Shown: in pieces, positions 8,471 to 17,047 of the stretch
Position numbering within the stretch: the first letter of the stretch is position 1
Layout: every line of letters starts with the position of its first letter
Origin: Brevundimonas pondensis
GTDB lineage: Bacteria; Pseudomonadota; Alphaproteobacteria; Caulobacterales; Caulobacteraceae
Assembly: GCF_017487345.1 (NCBI RefSeq)
Contig: NZ_CP062006.1
Span: forward strand, 936,001 to 1,000,000
DNA length: 64,000 bases
Reading direction: 5' to 3'
Made by a program: the position numbers and the translations under genes
The notes under the pieces: model-generated
The model's input: only the letters and a program-made list of their open reading frames with translations
What the model was told of the DNA's origin: nothing
The model's database searches: none

Positions 8471-9345
8471 GTGATATTCCCGAAATCCTGATGATTCCGG
8501 TGAACGCCATCACCGTTCTCAATCCTCGAGCGCGCAACAAACGCGTGTTCCAAGAACTCGTGACCAGCATCGAGCGGTTGGGTTTGAAGAAGCCGATCAC
8601 GGTCAGCCAGCGGCCTGGACGATCCCGTTATGATCTCGTCTGCGGGCAGGGAAGGTTGGAGGCCTTCATGGCGCTTGGCCAGGAGTCGATACCCGCTGTG
8701 GTGATCGACGCCGCCGAAGACGATTGTTTCGTCATGAGCCTGGTCGAGAACTTGGCTCGCCGACAGCACACGCCGCTGGAATTGGTGCGCGCCATCGGCG
8801 CCCTGCGCGAGCGCGGCTACAGCCATGGGGAGATTGCGGCCAAGGTCGGTTTCAGCCGCGAATATATCTACGCCATCTGTTTCCTGCTGGAGAACGGAGA
8901 GGAAAAACTGATCTCTGCGGTGGAGCGCGGGGTCATTCCGCACACCATCGCCATGGAGATCGCCCAAGCTAAAGAAGGCGATGTGCAGCAGGCCCTCGCC
9001 CAGGCCTACGAAGACAAGGCGATCCCTGGAAATCAGGTTTTGGCGATCCGCCGCATCATCGAACAACGCAACACCAGCGGGAAAGGCATGAACCCGCGCA
9101 GCCGCGGCGCTCGTCCGGCGAAGCCGGCCACGCCGGAATCGCTGATCAGGGCTTTGCAGCGTGAGACGGAACGCCAAACAGCGTTTGTCCGGCGGGCGGG
9201 ATTGACCCAGTCGCGTCTCGACTTCGTCGTCAGCGCCCTTCAACACCTCCTGGCCAATGACCTGTTCGTCGCCCTCCTGCGGGCGGAAGGCTTCAACACC
9301 CTGCCGACCGCCTTGGCGGCGCGCATTGGACGGGAGCGTCTCTAG
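8467..9345 (+). CDS. ParB/RepB-like partition-type protein
   Basis: A 292-residue protein whose start shares ATGA with the recombinase stop. The ParB N-terminal domain is clear: NPRARNKRVFQELVTSIERL, then YDLVCGQGRLEAF (the G-x-R-R-like box) and VMSLVENLARRQHT. A central HTH (SHGEIAAKVGFSREYIYAI) follows, and the C-terminal third resembles the RepB C-terminal region. Replication initiators and a ParA/RepA partner are absent, so a classical segregation role is unlikely. It may assist the recombinase or regulate the module; this is inference. The following gene begins directly after its TAG stop. Confidence 0.85.
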   Translation: MSDIPEILMIPVNAITVLNPRARNKRVFQELVTSIERLGLKKPITVSQRPGRSRYDLVCGQGRLEAFMALGQESIPAVVIDAAEDDCFVMSLVENLARRQHTPLELVRAIGALRERGYSHGEIAAKVGFSREYIYAICFLLENGEEKLISAVERGVIPHTIAMEIAQAKEGDVQQALAQAYEDKAIPGNQVLAIRRIIEQRNTSGKGMNPRSRGARPAKPATPESLIRALQRETERQTAFVRRAGLTQSRLDFVVSALQHLLANDLFVALLRAEGFNTLPTALAARIGRERL

Positions 9346-10239
9346 ATGGAGCCGGTCCGGATCGCCTTTGAGACGCGGGTTAGGGTGCTGTCTTTGGAAA
9401 AGCTCCTGCCGTCCAAGATCTTGGCGTCAACGATCATGGAGTCAACCAAATAGAAACGGATCGCCGCGTCCGTCGCGGAGGTCGGGGTGGTGGAGCCATT
9501 GGTGGTGGCTCAGGCGGGCGCCGACGGCCTCTATACCCTGCTCGACGGCCATGTTCGCTTGAGCGTGTTGAAGGCCAGGGGAGAAGCAGCTGCACAGTGC
9601 GTGGTGGCTGCGGACGACGAAGCCTTCACCTACAACAAGCGGGTCAATCGCCTCGCCCCGATCCAGGAGCACTATATGATCGTCCGCGCGATCGACCGCG
9701 GCGTCTCCATGCAAAAATTGGCGCGGGCGCTGAACGTCGATGTGGCGGCGATCCGCCAGCGGCGACAGCTGCTGAACGGCATCCATGCCGACGTGGCGGA
9801 GTTGTTGAAGGACAAGCCTGTGGGGATCAACGCCTTCCAGAAGTTGCGGAAAATGAAGCCGATCCGCCAGCTGGAGGTCGCGGAACTGATGGTGTCGGCG
9901 AACAATTACAGCGCCAACTACGCCAAGGCCCTTTTGGTCACGACCCGTCCCGCCGACCTAGTCAAACCCAAAGCCGACAAGAAAGGCGCCGGCGCGGATC
10001 ATGCCGAGCGAGAGCGTCTGGTGCGTGAGTTGGCGGTGGTGACCCATGACTATAAGGCGCTGGAGGTCTCTTACGGCGACGACGCCTTGTTGCTGGTGAT
10101 TGCAGCGGGCTTCCTGGAGCGTCTGCTGTCTCGGCGGCCCATCGAACAGTTCTTGGCGAGCGGGCATCTCGAGGTGTTGGAGACCTTTCGGGGCGTCATC
10201 GCCGCCGTTTCACTTGAGGCGCCGCCGGCGGCGGCCTGA
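9346..10239 (+). pseudogene. Second RepB-like protein gene, interrupted by an in-frame amber codon
   Basis: Reading starts at ATG 9346, immediately after the previous stop codon, and gives a ParB-like N-terminus (MEPVRIAFETRV...). TAG at 9451-9453 stops it after 35 codons, yet the same frame continues as KRIAASVAEVGVVEPLVV and on to 10239 with the expected DGHVRL box and an HTH region (MQKLARALNVDVAAIRQR). In relatives the stop position lies in a K-Y-x-x-I segment, so a tyrosine codon turned into TAG is the simple explanation. A GTG at 9487 preceded by GGAGG could restart translation and give a 250-residue product. It may therefore be dead, leaky, or a sequencing error. Confidence 0.75.
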
Positions 10240-10588
10240 GCGCCGGGATCAGGGGACCGGGACCCTTCAAGCGCCGGGACCATCGGAGACGCCGTCGTGT
10301 GGGGCGGATCGAGGATGGCGGCGGGGATGGCGGCGAACCCGTTCGGAGCCCGCTAGACCGATCGCGATCAGGTCGGTTGTCGATGAGAGGCGGCTGGAAT
10401 GCGCGCGAGGCGCTGCGCGTTTCGGCCGCCCCTTACGGCTTCAGGTCAGCTGGCTTTTCGCCTGTCGCAACAGCTATTCCGCCGCGAGGTCTTCACAATT
10501 TTAGTCGGAGCCGCGACGATCAGGTCCGGTTGGCGGGGCGCATCAGGGCGGTGTGGACTATGCCGACACGTTTGGCGCTGGGGGCGTT
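10240..10588. other. 349-base stretch without a recognised gene
   Basis: This GC-rich stretch between the RepB-like gene and the next small gene holds no convincing reading frame, RNA gene or repeat. It may contain the right border of the recombinase module, but no attachment-site duplication was found by eye. Confidence 0.4.
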
Positions 10589-11047
10589 ATGAGAAGAGAA
10601 TACTCGTTCGAAGAGCGCCATGAGCGTGCATGCCTGCGCGCTGCGATGAATATCCGGGGGCTGTGGGAAGAGAAGGGGAGTTCGGACACGCGCTTGATCG
10701 AGGGGCTGCTTCTTCCCGATGATTTCACCGTGGTAGGGGATTCGCGTGCATTCAGCGGGCAGGGGCGGCGTGAGCACGTCATCCCCCGGCTCGTTGTGAT
10801 CAAAGAAGTTCACGACATGCTGGAGCGTGGCGCGACAGATGCTCAGATCGCGATCTTCATCCGTGATCATGTGAAGATCGTCCGGATCTCCAACGAAGAG
10901 TGCTCAAGACTCGACCGCAAGGATCAGCTTGGCTTGCGGCAGCGCATGCCGACGGGGTGGGCCTTCGGCGATGACATCTATGCTCGGCTGTCAGCAGCGA
11001 ACATCGAGTGGGTGTCGATGAACGGAAGCGAAGCTCCGCCGGGATAG
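10589..11047 (+). CDS. Hypothetical protein with an EHVIP (HNH-like) signature
   Basis: A 152-residue protein; ATG 10589 is preceded by CTGGGGG as a ribosome site. The central segment GRREHVIPRLVVIKEVHDML is followed by a helical stretch (TDAQIAIFIRDHVKIVRIS) and a C-terminal LGLRQRMP...DDIYARLSAANIEW. The E-H-V-I-P sequence resembles the start of some HNH/ββα nuclease sites, but no second metal-binding part is obvious, so nuclease activity is only a possibility. Another protein with a similar motif (EHTVP) is encoded convergently at 11100-11801. Confidence 0.6.
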   Translation: MRREYSFEERHERACLRAAMNIRGLWEEKGSSDTRLIEGLLLPDDFTVVGDSRAFSGQGRREHVIPRLVVIKEVHDMLERGATDAQIAIFIRDHVKIVRISNEECSRLDRKDQLGLRQRMPTGWAFGDDIYARLSAANIEWVSMNGSEAPPG

Positions 11048-11099
11048 AGTATGGTCCTACCGTTGCCTTGGACGACTTTTGCGCGTGGCGCTGCTGGAT

Positions 11100-11801
11100 C
11101 TAGTCGGGACTGCTCGCCTTGAGCGCCGCGATGAACTGAGGGGCGGCGCCGGCCTCCTGGGCAAGGGCGACGACATTGGCGAAGTGGTCGCTGAGGGAGA
11201 ACAGGTCAGGCTCGATCAAGGCGCCGTTGTAGACGTCCCAGACTTGGCCGCCCTGATGAAAGAGGCCGCTGTAGCGTTTGAAGGGGCGGCCGAAGCCCGG
11301 CGCGCCTTCAGCGAAGCAGTCTGTCGATTTGGAGACGCCCTTCAGCGACATTCGTTCGTCCTGATGGAATGCTGTGGCGACGGTGTGGTGCATCACCCAT
11401 GCAAAAGTCGGCATGAGTTCCTGTTCTTGGCCGCCCTTGCGCACCTCAAGCCAGCGCATCGAGAGAACATTGACTGGCACGGTATGCTCGATGTGCACGG
11501 TTTGGCCGCGCTTTTTACCGATGCGTTCATCGCTCGGAAGTTGGATGAAGGCCTGGGTTCGGTAGAGCGCGCCCGCGCATTTTCCGGCCGACGAGCTTTC
11601 CTTAGCCATCCAGCCAAACCGGTCGTGAAACTTGCGAAGATCGTTGCTGATCGCCTTCTTGTCCGTCGGGCCCTTGGCTAGTCGATCAAGCTGAAGGAAG
11701 CGGGCGACGCAGGGGTTTGGCGTTTTGGCGAAAACGCGTTTCCCAGTTTCAAGAAGCTGAGTGCGCTCGTTCGGAAGCGCGGTTGAAAGGTCGTCGGTCA
11801 C
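11100..11801 (-). CDS. Hypothetical protein with an HIEHTVP (HNH-like) signature
   Basis: A 233-residue protein. The start is taken as GTG 11801, preceded by AGGGGG at good spacing; the longer frame upstream runs antisense into the DUF2779 gene. The centre contains TVHIEHTVPVNVLSMRWLEV followed by WVMHHTVATAFHQDE, an arrangement of histidines that could be a metal site of an HNH-like nuclease. The C-terminus has GFGRPFKRYSGLF, then IEPDLFSLSDHFANVV. No family is recognised with certainty. It lies back to back with the DUF2779 nuclease-like gene, which suggests a shared role in defence or DNA processing. Confidence 0.55.
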   Translation of the reverse strand: MTDDLSTALPNERTQLLETGKRVFAKTPNPCVARFLQLDRLAKGPTDKKAISNDLRKFHDRFGWMAKESSSAGKCAGALYRTQAFIQLPSDERIGKKRGQTVHIEHTVPVNVLSMRWLEVRKGGQEQELMPTFAWVMHHTVATAFHQDERMSLKGVSKSTDCFAEGAPGFGRPFKRYSGLFHQGGQVWDVYNGALIEPDLFSLSDHFANVVALAQEAGAAPQFIAALKASSPD

Positions 11802-11958
11802 ATCATCCCCCTGAGCGTTAGGTTGCTGAGTGACGTAACCGGGTTCTGTGCCCCGTCTAGCCTTTGGCTCAATCGTGCGACCGAAACTGGCGTATCTGTG
11901 TGTTGCTACTGGGCTCTGGAAGAAGGCGCGCGCGGCGCCGGGGCAGGGAGGCGAAGAC

Positions 11959-13530
11959 ATGGACCAGGCTATGGACGCCGTCTCTGGCGGGAGCGTCGTC
12001 ACTTTGGTGCGCGGCGCGCGTCGCTACGGATTGTCGAAATCGAAGATCGCGGCCTTCGAGCAGTGTCCGCGTAAGCTCTGGCTGTCGAAGCACAGGCCGG
12101 AGGCGGCCCTGGTCGACGACGGGGCTGAAGCGCGATTTGCGACCGGCCATGAAGTCGGCGAAATCGCCTGCGGCCTGTGGCCTACGGGCGTGATGGTCGA
12201 GGCCGAACCTGATCTGGCCGCGGCGGTGGCGCGCACGCGCACCCTCATCGATCAGGGCTGGTCCGAGCCTATTTTCGAGGCGACATTTGAGCACGACGGC
12301 GTCCTGGTTCGGGTCGACGTGCTGTTGCCTATGCGGGACGGATGGGCGATCGCCGAGGTGAAGAGTTCGGCGGGGGTGAAGGACTATCATCTCGGGGACC
12401 TGGCCACCCAGGCGTGGGTGGTGGCCCGGTCGGGGACGCCTGTGTCGTCGGCCTGCATCCGCCATATCGACAGCAGCTTCCGGCTTCAGCGCGAGGGGGA
12501 CTACGCGGGTCTTTTCCGGGATGCGGAATGCCTGGACCTCTTGGCCGATCTGATCGCGGATCGCGATGCGATCGTCGCTAGAGCCCGGGCCGTTCTCGCC
12601 GGCGATGAGCCCGATGTCAGAGCTGGCGAACATTGCGCCCGTCCGTTCGCTTGCGAGTTTTCGAGCTATTGCGCCCGCCATGATCCTCCCGGCCCCGATT
12701 GGCCCATCAGCCTGCTGCCGCGGACTGGAAGGGCCATCGCCGCGCGTTGGGCCGAGGAGGGCCTGTTCGACCTGAATGATCTCAAGCCGGGCGTCCTGGC
12801 CAATGCGGTGCATGAACGCGTGCGTGAAGCGACTGTGACGGGAGAGGCCTATCTGGATCGCCAAGGGGCGATCGAGGCGACGAAGGGGTGGGCCTGGCCG
12901 CGCGCCTATCTTGATTTCGAGACCATTGGACCGGCCGCGCCGCGGTGGGTCGGTTGCAGACCGTTTCAGCAGATTCCGTTTCAGTTCTCGTGCCACATCG
13001 AGGCCGAAGGCGGCGAGATTATTCACACGGGCTTCCTGTCGATCGACGGCGGAGATCCGCGGCGCGCCTGCGCCGAGGCCCTGGTCGCTCAGTTGGGCGC
13101 CGAGCGCTGCGGCGCGATCATCGCCTACAACGCCGCGTTCGAAAGACGCTGCGTTCGCGACCTGGCCGAGGCCTTCCCGGATCTGGCGCAGGCTCTGATC
13201 GAGATCGAGGCCAGGATCGTGGATCTGCTGCCGGTGACGCGCGAGGTCTATTATCACCGCGACCAGAGGGGGAGTTGGTCGATCAAGGCGGTTCTGCCCA
13301 CGATCGCGCCTGATCTCGCCTATGACGATCTGGAGGTGAAGGACGGCGGCGCGGCCCAGCAGGCCTGGTTCGAGGCGGCCAGGGCCGAGACGAGCAATAC
13401 GCGCCGGGACCAACTCAAGGCGGGGCTGGAGACCTATTGCGAGCGCGACACCGAGGCGATGATCGTCTTGCTGCGGCGACTGACCGGCGCCGGGCGGGTC
13501 GACGGGCCGGGGGTGGGGGCGAGGCCATGA
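11959..13530 (+). CDS. DUF2779 protein: Cas4/RecB-like nuclease joined to a DnaQ-like exonuclease domain
   Basis: A 523-residue protein starting at ATG 11959 with GGAGGCG upstream. The N-terminal half has FEQCPRKLWL, a PD-(D/E)XK core (VRVDVLLPMRDGWAIAEVKS) and a second cysteine group (HCARPFACEFSSYC), the four-cysteine pattern of Cas4/AddB-type Fe-S nucleases. The C-terminal half is RNaseH-like: YLDFETIG (DxE), IIAYNAAFERR and YCERDTEAM fit exonuclease motifs I-III. This pairing is the known DUF2779 architecture. A role in DNA end processing or defence is likely but undemonstrated. No cas genes are nearby. Confidence 0.88.
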   Translation: MDQAMDAVSGGSVVTLVRGARRYGLSKSKIAAFEQCPRKLWLSKHRPEAALVDDGAEARFATGHEVGEIACGLWPTGVMVEAEPDLAAAVARTRTLIDQGWSEPIFEATFEHDGVLVRVDVLLPMRDGWAIAEVKSSAGVKDYHLGDLATQAWVVARSGTPVSSACIRHIDSSFRLQREGDYAGLFRDAECLDLLADLIADRDAIVARARAVLAGDEPDVRAGEHCARPFACEFSSYCARHDPPGPDWPISLLPRTGRAIAARWAEEGLFDLNDLKPGVLANAVHERVREATVTGEAYLDRQGAIEATKGWAWPRAYLDFETIGPAAPRWVGCRPFQQIPFQFSCHIEAEGGEIIHTGFLSIDGGDPRRACAEALVAQLGAERCGAIIAYNAAFERRCVRDLAEAFPDLAQALIEIEARIVDLLPVTREVYYHRDQRGSWSIKAVLPTIAPDLAYDDLEVKDGGAAQQAWFEAARAETSNTRRDQLKAGLETYCERDTEAMIVLLRRLTGAGRVDGPGVGARP

Positions 13531-13612
13531 TCGGTGAGGGGTGTTACGGACAAGGCTTGCCACTCTCAGCAGTGCTATGGCACAGCGATCATTGCTACTT
13601 CGGGGGCTAAAA

Positions 13613-14551
13613 ATGACAATCTATCAAAAGGTTTGCGTCGCATCCGCGGCGCTGGCCTTGACGGTCGGCGCAACCTGGGCGCCGCCCGCCTTGGCGACCG
13701 ACATGGCGGCGCAACAGGCTGAGACCGTCCAGCGTACGGGTCTGAAACGGCGCGTGGCCGTCGGGCGCTTCACCAACAGCACGCCTTACGGCCGCCTGCT
13801 GCAATCGCCGGGTCAGGCGGATCCGATCGCGACCCAGGCCAGCGACATGCTGGTCAACGCCCTGACGTCCTCGCAGCACTTCTTCGTCTTCGAACGGGCG
13901 GATCTGACGGCGCTGAACGCCGAGCGCCTGATTTCGGAGGCGACGGCCCAGAATCTCGTGGGCGTCGACGCCCTTCTGTTGGGTTCGATCACGCAGCTGG
14001 GCCGACGCAACGAGGGCAAGCAGGGCTTCTTGAACTCCCAGCGTCGCCAGGCGGTCAACGCCACGGTCGAGATCCGTCTCGTCGATGTGCGCACGGGGCG
14101 GGTCTTCTTCTCGACCTCGGGCTCGGGGGAGGCCACGACCGAGACGGGTGAAGTCGCTGGTTTCGGCACCCGTGCGGGCTATGACTCGACCTTGAACGAT
14201 CGCGCCGTGGCCGCCGCCATCGCCGACACCATGACCAATGTCATCAATCAGTTGCAGCAGCGGGCCTGGTTCACCGACGTCCTGCGCGTATCGGGCGAGA
14301 CGGTGTTCGTGAGCGGCGGCGCTAGCCAGGGTCTGCGCGTCGGCGACCGCTTCCGCGTCGAGACCCCGGGCGAGACCGTGGTCAGCGCCCAATCCGGCCT
14401 GCCCATCACCCTGCCTGGGTCCGTCGTGGCTGAAATCGAACTGACGGGCTTCTTCGGCGACGCCCCGGACGCGGAGGGCTCGACCGCCCGTCTGGTCAGC
14501 GGCGCCCTGCCTCAAGACATCACTGGCCTGCGGGTCACGGAGATCAAATAG
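13613..14551 (+). CDS. CsgG/HfaB-family exported protein
   Basis: A 312-residue protein with a signal peptide (about residues 1-29, ending PPALA). It contains the CsgG core: RVAVGRFTNSTPYGR, ASDMLVNALTSSQHFFVFER, VGVDALLLGSITQLGR and VEIRLVDVRTGRVFFSTSGS. A C-terminal unit (VFVSGGASQGLRVGDRFRV) resembles the FlgT C-terminal domain. Unlike CsgG itself it has no lipobox cysteine after the signal peptide. It heads an operon with three lipoproteins including DUF4810 and DUF799; this set recurs in Proteobacteria and is thought to form an outer-membrane complex, with unknown substrate. No curlin gene is present nearby. Confidence 0.9.
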   Translation: MTIYQKVCVASAALALTVGATWAPPALATDMAAQQAETVQRTGLKRRVAVGRFTNSTPYGRLLQSPGQADPIATQASDMLVNALTSSQHFFVFERADLTALNAERLISEATAQNLVGVDALLLGSITQLGRRNEGKQGFLNSQRRQAVNATVEIRLVDVRTGRVFFSTSGSGEATTETGEVAGFGTRAGYDSTLNDRAVAAAIADTMTNVINQLQQRAWFTDVLRVSGETVFVSGGASQGLRVGDRFRVETPGETVVSAQSGLPITLPGSVVAEIELTGFFGDAPDAEGSTARLVSGALPQDITGLRVTEIK

Positions 14552-14857
14552 ATGAGACTGAAGACACTGGCCCTCGTTGCGCTATGCGCGGCGATGGCGA
14601 CGGGCTGCGTGCAGAACTACGCCGAACGCGAGGTCGCCCAAGGCGCGGCGGCGGGCGTGCTGGTGGTGACCAACGCCCCGCCCGAGGCGCGCCTCATCGT
14701 CGATGGACGCGATCTCGGCGCCGTGGCCCAGTTCGAGGCGGGCGCGCCCCTGACCACGGGACGTCACGACATAGCCATCGAAAACGGCGGACGTCGCCTG
14801 CACGCCCAGGCGGTCTTCGTGTCCGCCGGCGCGCGCGTCGCGGTGACGGTCCCATGA
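14552..14857 (+). CDS. Small lipoprotein with a PEGA-like fold
   Basis: A 101-residue lipoprotein with lipobox MATGC (C19). The mature part (VVTNAPPEARLIVDGRDLG, then LTTGRHDIAIENGGR) is like a single PEGA domain, a small beta domain common in surface lipoproteins. The gene starts at the base after the CsgG stop and overlaps the next gene by ATGA, so the four genes form one transcript. It probably joins the CsgG-type envelope complex. Confidence 0.8.
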   Translation: MRLKTLALVALCAAMATGCVQNYAEREVAQGAAAGVLVVTNAPPEARLIVDGRDLGAVAQFEAGAPLTTGRHDIAIENGGRRLHAQAVFVSAGARVAVTVP

Positions 14858-15219
14858 GGCGCCTGGTATCGCTCGCGGCCCTGGCCGCCCTCATGGCCGT
14901 CGCGGCCTGCGCCCCCACGAGCCGTTTTGAATGGGGCGCCTATGAGCCGGCCCTCTACGCCTATTCGCAAAGCCCCGAGCGACGCGACGTCTATCAGACG
15001 GCGCTGGAACAGGCGATCGAGCGCGGTCGTGCGCGCGACGCCGTGGCGCCGGGTCTGCTGGCCGAGTTGGGCTATCTCCATCTGGAAGCGGGCGACGCAG
15101 CGACGGCGCTGAAGCTGTTCCAGGAGGAGCGGACGCGCTTCCCGGAGTCGGCCCAGTTCATGGATCGGATCATTCAGAAGATCGACGGCGGGACGGCCGT
15201 GGCCGGAGGGGGCAACTGA
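14854..15219 (+). CDS. DUF4810 domain lipoprotein
   Basis: A 121-residue lipoprotein (lipobox VAAC). The segment RFEWGAYEPALYAYSQSP and the helix pair LLAELGYLHLEAGDAATALK, LFQEERTRFPESAQFMDRI are characteristic of DUF4810. The second half resembles one TPR repeat. ATGA and TGATG overlaps on either side show tight coupling. DUF4810 proteins occur with CsgG-like and DUF799 proteins and are presumed partners in an outer-membrane assembly. Confidence 0.88.
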   Translation: MRRLVSLAALAALMAVAACAPTSRFEWGAYEPALYAYSQSPERRDVYQTALEQAIERGRARDAVAPGLLAELGYLHLEAGDAATALKLFQEERTRFPESAQFMDRIIQKIDGGTAVAGGGN

Positions 15220-15899
15220 TGCGACGTTCAACACTCATCGCCGCAGCGGCGGCCCTGGCCGGCTGCGCTGCGCTTTCCGCCTGCGTCACCGCGCCGACCC
15301 CCAAGAGCTATGGGGCTCTGAGGGCGGCCAATCCTCGCAGCGTTCTGGTCGTGCCGGCGCTCAACTCCACAGTGAATGTTGATGCGGCCGATTATTTCGT
15401 CTCGACGATTTCTCGTCCGGTCGCTGAGCGCGGCTACTATGTCTTCCCCGCCCACATGGTGAAACGCCTTCTGGACGACGAAGGCCTGTCTGACGCCGGC
15501 TTGGTGCACCAGGCTGACGCTTCTCAGTTCGGAGGCCTGTTCGGCTGCGATACGGTGATGTTCGTGGAGATCCAGAAGTGGGAGTCTCAATATATCGTCA
15601 TTTCGACCTCCACTAATGTGGAGTTCGACTATACGCTGAAGAGCTGCCGCACGGGCGAAACCTTGTGGTCTAACAACCAGGCTCTGTCTTACAGTCCTCA
15701 GGCGTCGAGTTCGGGCAATCCGCTTGCTGATCTGCTGGTCCAGGCGATCGCTGCGGCGGTCGAAAAGGCCAAGCCCAACTATATTCCTCTGACCCAGCAG
15801 GCCAACCTCTTGGCCACCCACGTGGCGGGGCAGGGCTTGCCGGCGGGGCCCTATCTGCCGGCCCAGCATCAGGCCGATCAAAAGACCTTCCCCAACTAA
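15219..15899 (+). CDS. DUF799 (GNA1162-type) lipoprotein
   Basis: A 226-residue lipoprotein; the cysteine in ALSACVTAP is the likely lipidation site. YGALRAANPRSVLVVPALN, RPVAERGYYVFPAHMVKRLL and FVEIQKWESQYIV are typical DUF799 features; the family includes Neisseria GNA1162, whose fold resembles TolB's N-terminal domain. It is the last gene of the CsgG/DUF4810/DUF799 operon and is followed by a strong hairpin terminator. Its role in envelope assembly is inferred from the family and context. Confidence 0.9.
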   Translation: MRRSTLIAAAAALAGCAALSACVTAPTPKSYGALRAANPRSVLVVPALNSTVNVDAADYFVSTISRPVAERGYYVFPAHMVKRLLDDEGLSDAGLVHQADASQFGGLFGCDTVMFVEIQKWESQYIVISTSTNVEFDYTLKSCRTGETLWSNNQALSYSPQASSSGNPLADLLVQAIAAAVEKAKPNYIPLTQQANLLATHVAGQGLPAGPYLPAQHQADQKTFPN

Positions 15900-15908
15900 G
15901 GAAGGGCA

Positions 15909-15940
15909 GGGCCGATCCATGCGGATCGGCCCGCTCGTTT
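15909..15940 (+). terminator. Hairpin terminator after the DUF799 gene
   Basis: GGGCCGATCC at 15909-15918 pairs perfectly with GGATCGGCCC at 15923-15932 across a four-base loop and is followed by GCTCGTTT. It lies ten bases beyond the last gene of the CsgG operon. No gene is seen between it and 16181. Confidence 0.8.
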
Positions 15941-16180
15941 CAACCTGGATTTCGCCTGCGTGGGGCTGGGGCGACTGAGTTCGCCGTGTCTGGCTGCCGG
16001 CTTTAGGCGACGTCTAAGCCAGGCTGGAGGAGAGCGTGATGAGGCCAGCATGCGTCTGCGCGCGGCTGAGCCTTTAGCGCCAGAGCGTGTCCAACGGCGT
16101 CTCGTCGATTTCATTGTCTTCAGGCGTTGGTGACCGCCACAGCCTGGATCGCCGTCTTCGGCCGCCGATAGGATAGAGGC

Positions 16181-16906
16181 ATGCAGTTTTGGACAGCGAC
16201 GTCCCGTAGGTCTGGGACGGGATACGTGATTTCCCATATAATTGCCGTTGCGGCCTTAGTTCTTGCGGCGTGCGGGGCCAGTCCTGCGCTCACGTCGAGC
16301 GACTCGGCGCCGATGGTTGTCGATGGCGACACCCTGACGATCGATGGCGAGAGGATCAGGCTCTGGGGCGTGGATGCGCCCGAACAGGACCAAACCTGTC
16401 GTCGCCACGGTCAGGATTATCGCTGCGGCGAGGTCGCCAGTCAGGCGCTGCGCGAATGGATCGGCCAGAGCGCGGTTTCCTGCGTTGAGGTCGAGAAGGA
16501 TCAATACGGCCGCAGCGTCGCCCGGTGCGCCGTTGACGGTCAGGACATCGGCGCTTGGATGGTGTCGCAGGGTCTGGCTCTGGATTATCGGCGCTATAGC
16601 GCCGGGGTCTACGCCCGGGATGAGGCGTCGGCGCGAGCGGCCGCGAGGGGCCTGCATGCTGGGACGTTCGAGCCGGCGTGGGCGTGGCGAGCGGCGCGCC
16701 GGAATGACCGTCCAGAACAGGCGCCGCCCCAACCGGCTTGCGCTATTAAGGGCAATATCAACGCCAAGGGCGCGCGCTACTATCATGCGCCGGGCATGCG
16801 GTCTTACGCCCGCACGCGGATCGACGAGACGGCCGGCGAGCGCTGGTTTTGTTCGGAAGCCGAGGCCCGGGCGGCGGGGTGGGTTTCAGCGCCGGGTCGT
16901 TCCTAA
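16181..16906 (+). CDS. Thermonuclease (SNase) family protein
   Basis: A 241-residue exported nuclease, probably lipidated at the cysteine of VLAACGAS (C31). The SNase fold is evident: VVDGDTLTIDGERIRLWGVDAPE holds the metal aspartate, catalytic arginine and glutamate, and KDQYGRSVARC the second arginine. The C-terminal portion (ACAIKGNIN, then YHAPGMRSY and WFCSEAEARAAGW) is the short calcium-dependent-like tail often attached to bacterial SNases. It stands alone between two terminators. It probably degrades extracellular or periplasmic DNA/RNA. Confidence 0.9.
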   Translation: MQFWTATSRRSGTGYVISHIIAVAALVLAACGASPALTSSDSAPMVVDGDTLTIDGERIRLWGVDAPEQDQTCRRHGQDYRCGEVASQALREWIGQSAVSCVEVEKDQYGRSVARCAVDGQDIGAWMVSQGLALDYRRYSAGVYARDEASARAAARGLHAGTFEPAWAWRAARRNDRPEQAPPQPACAIKGNINAKGARYYHAPGMRSYARTRIDETAGERWFCSEAEARAAGWVSAPGRS

Positions 16907-16959
16907 TCCTTCTTCTCGGGCGACTGTGCACGGGGCCATGGGGGCCCGCAAAGGTGGGG

Positions 16960-16993
16960 CAAAAAGAAACTCCGACGCTGGGACGTCGGAGTT
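16960..16993 (-). terminator. Rho-independent terminator of the minus-strand exported-protein operon
   Basis: AACTCCGACG at 16968-16977 and CGTCGGAGTT at 16984-16993 form a ten-base stem with a six-base loop. On the minus strand it is followed by TTCTTTTT, the classic terminator tail. It lies 55 bases past the end of the operon that runs from 21832 to 17048. Confidence 0.85.
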
Positions 16994-17047
16994 GATGCAG
17001 GGCGAATGCGCGCCGGACGACCCGGCGTCTGTTTTTGAGGTGATCGT

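Noticed and set aside
11848..11958. An upstream extension of the DUF2779 protein
   Set aside because: The extra residues lack family similarity and overlap the divergent promoter; ATG 11959 has a good GGAGG site.
11869..13563. A 564-codon minus-strand frame opposite the DUF2779 gene
   Set aside because: The plus-strand frame carries the nuclease motifs, so this one is a shadow.
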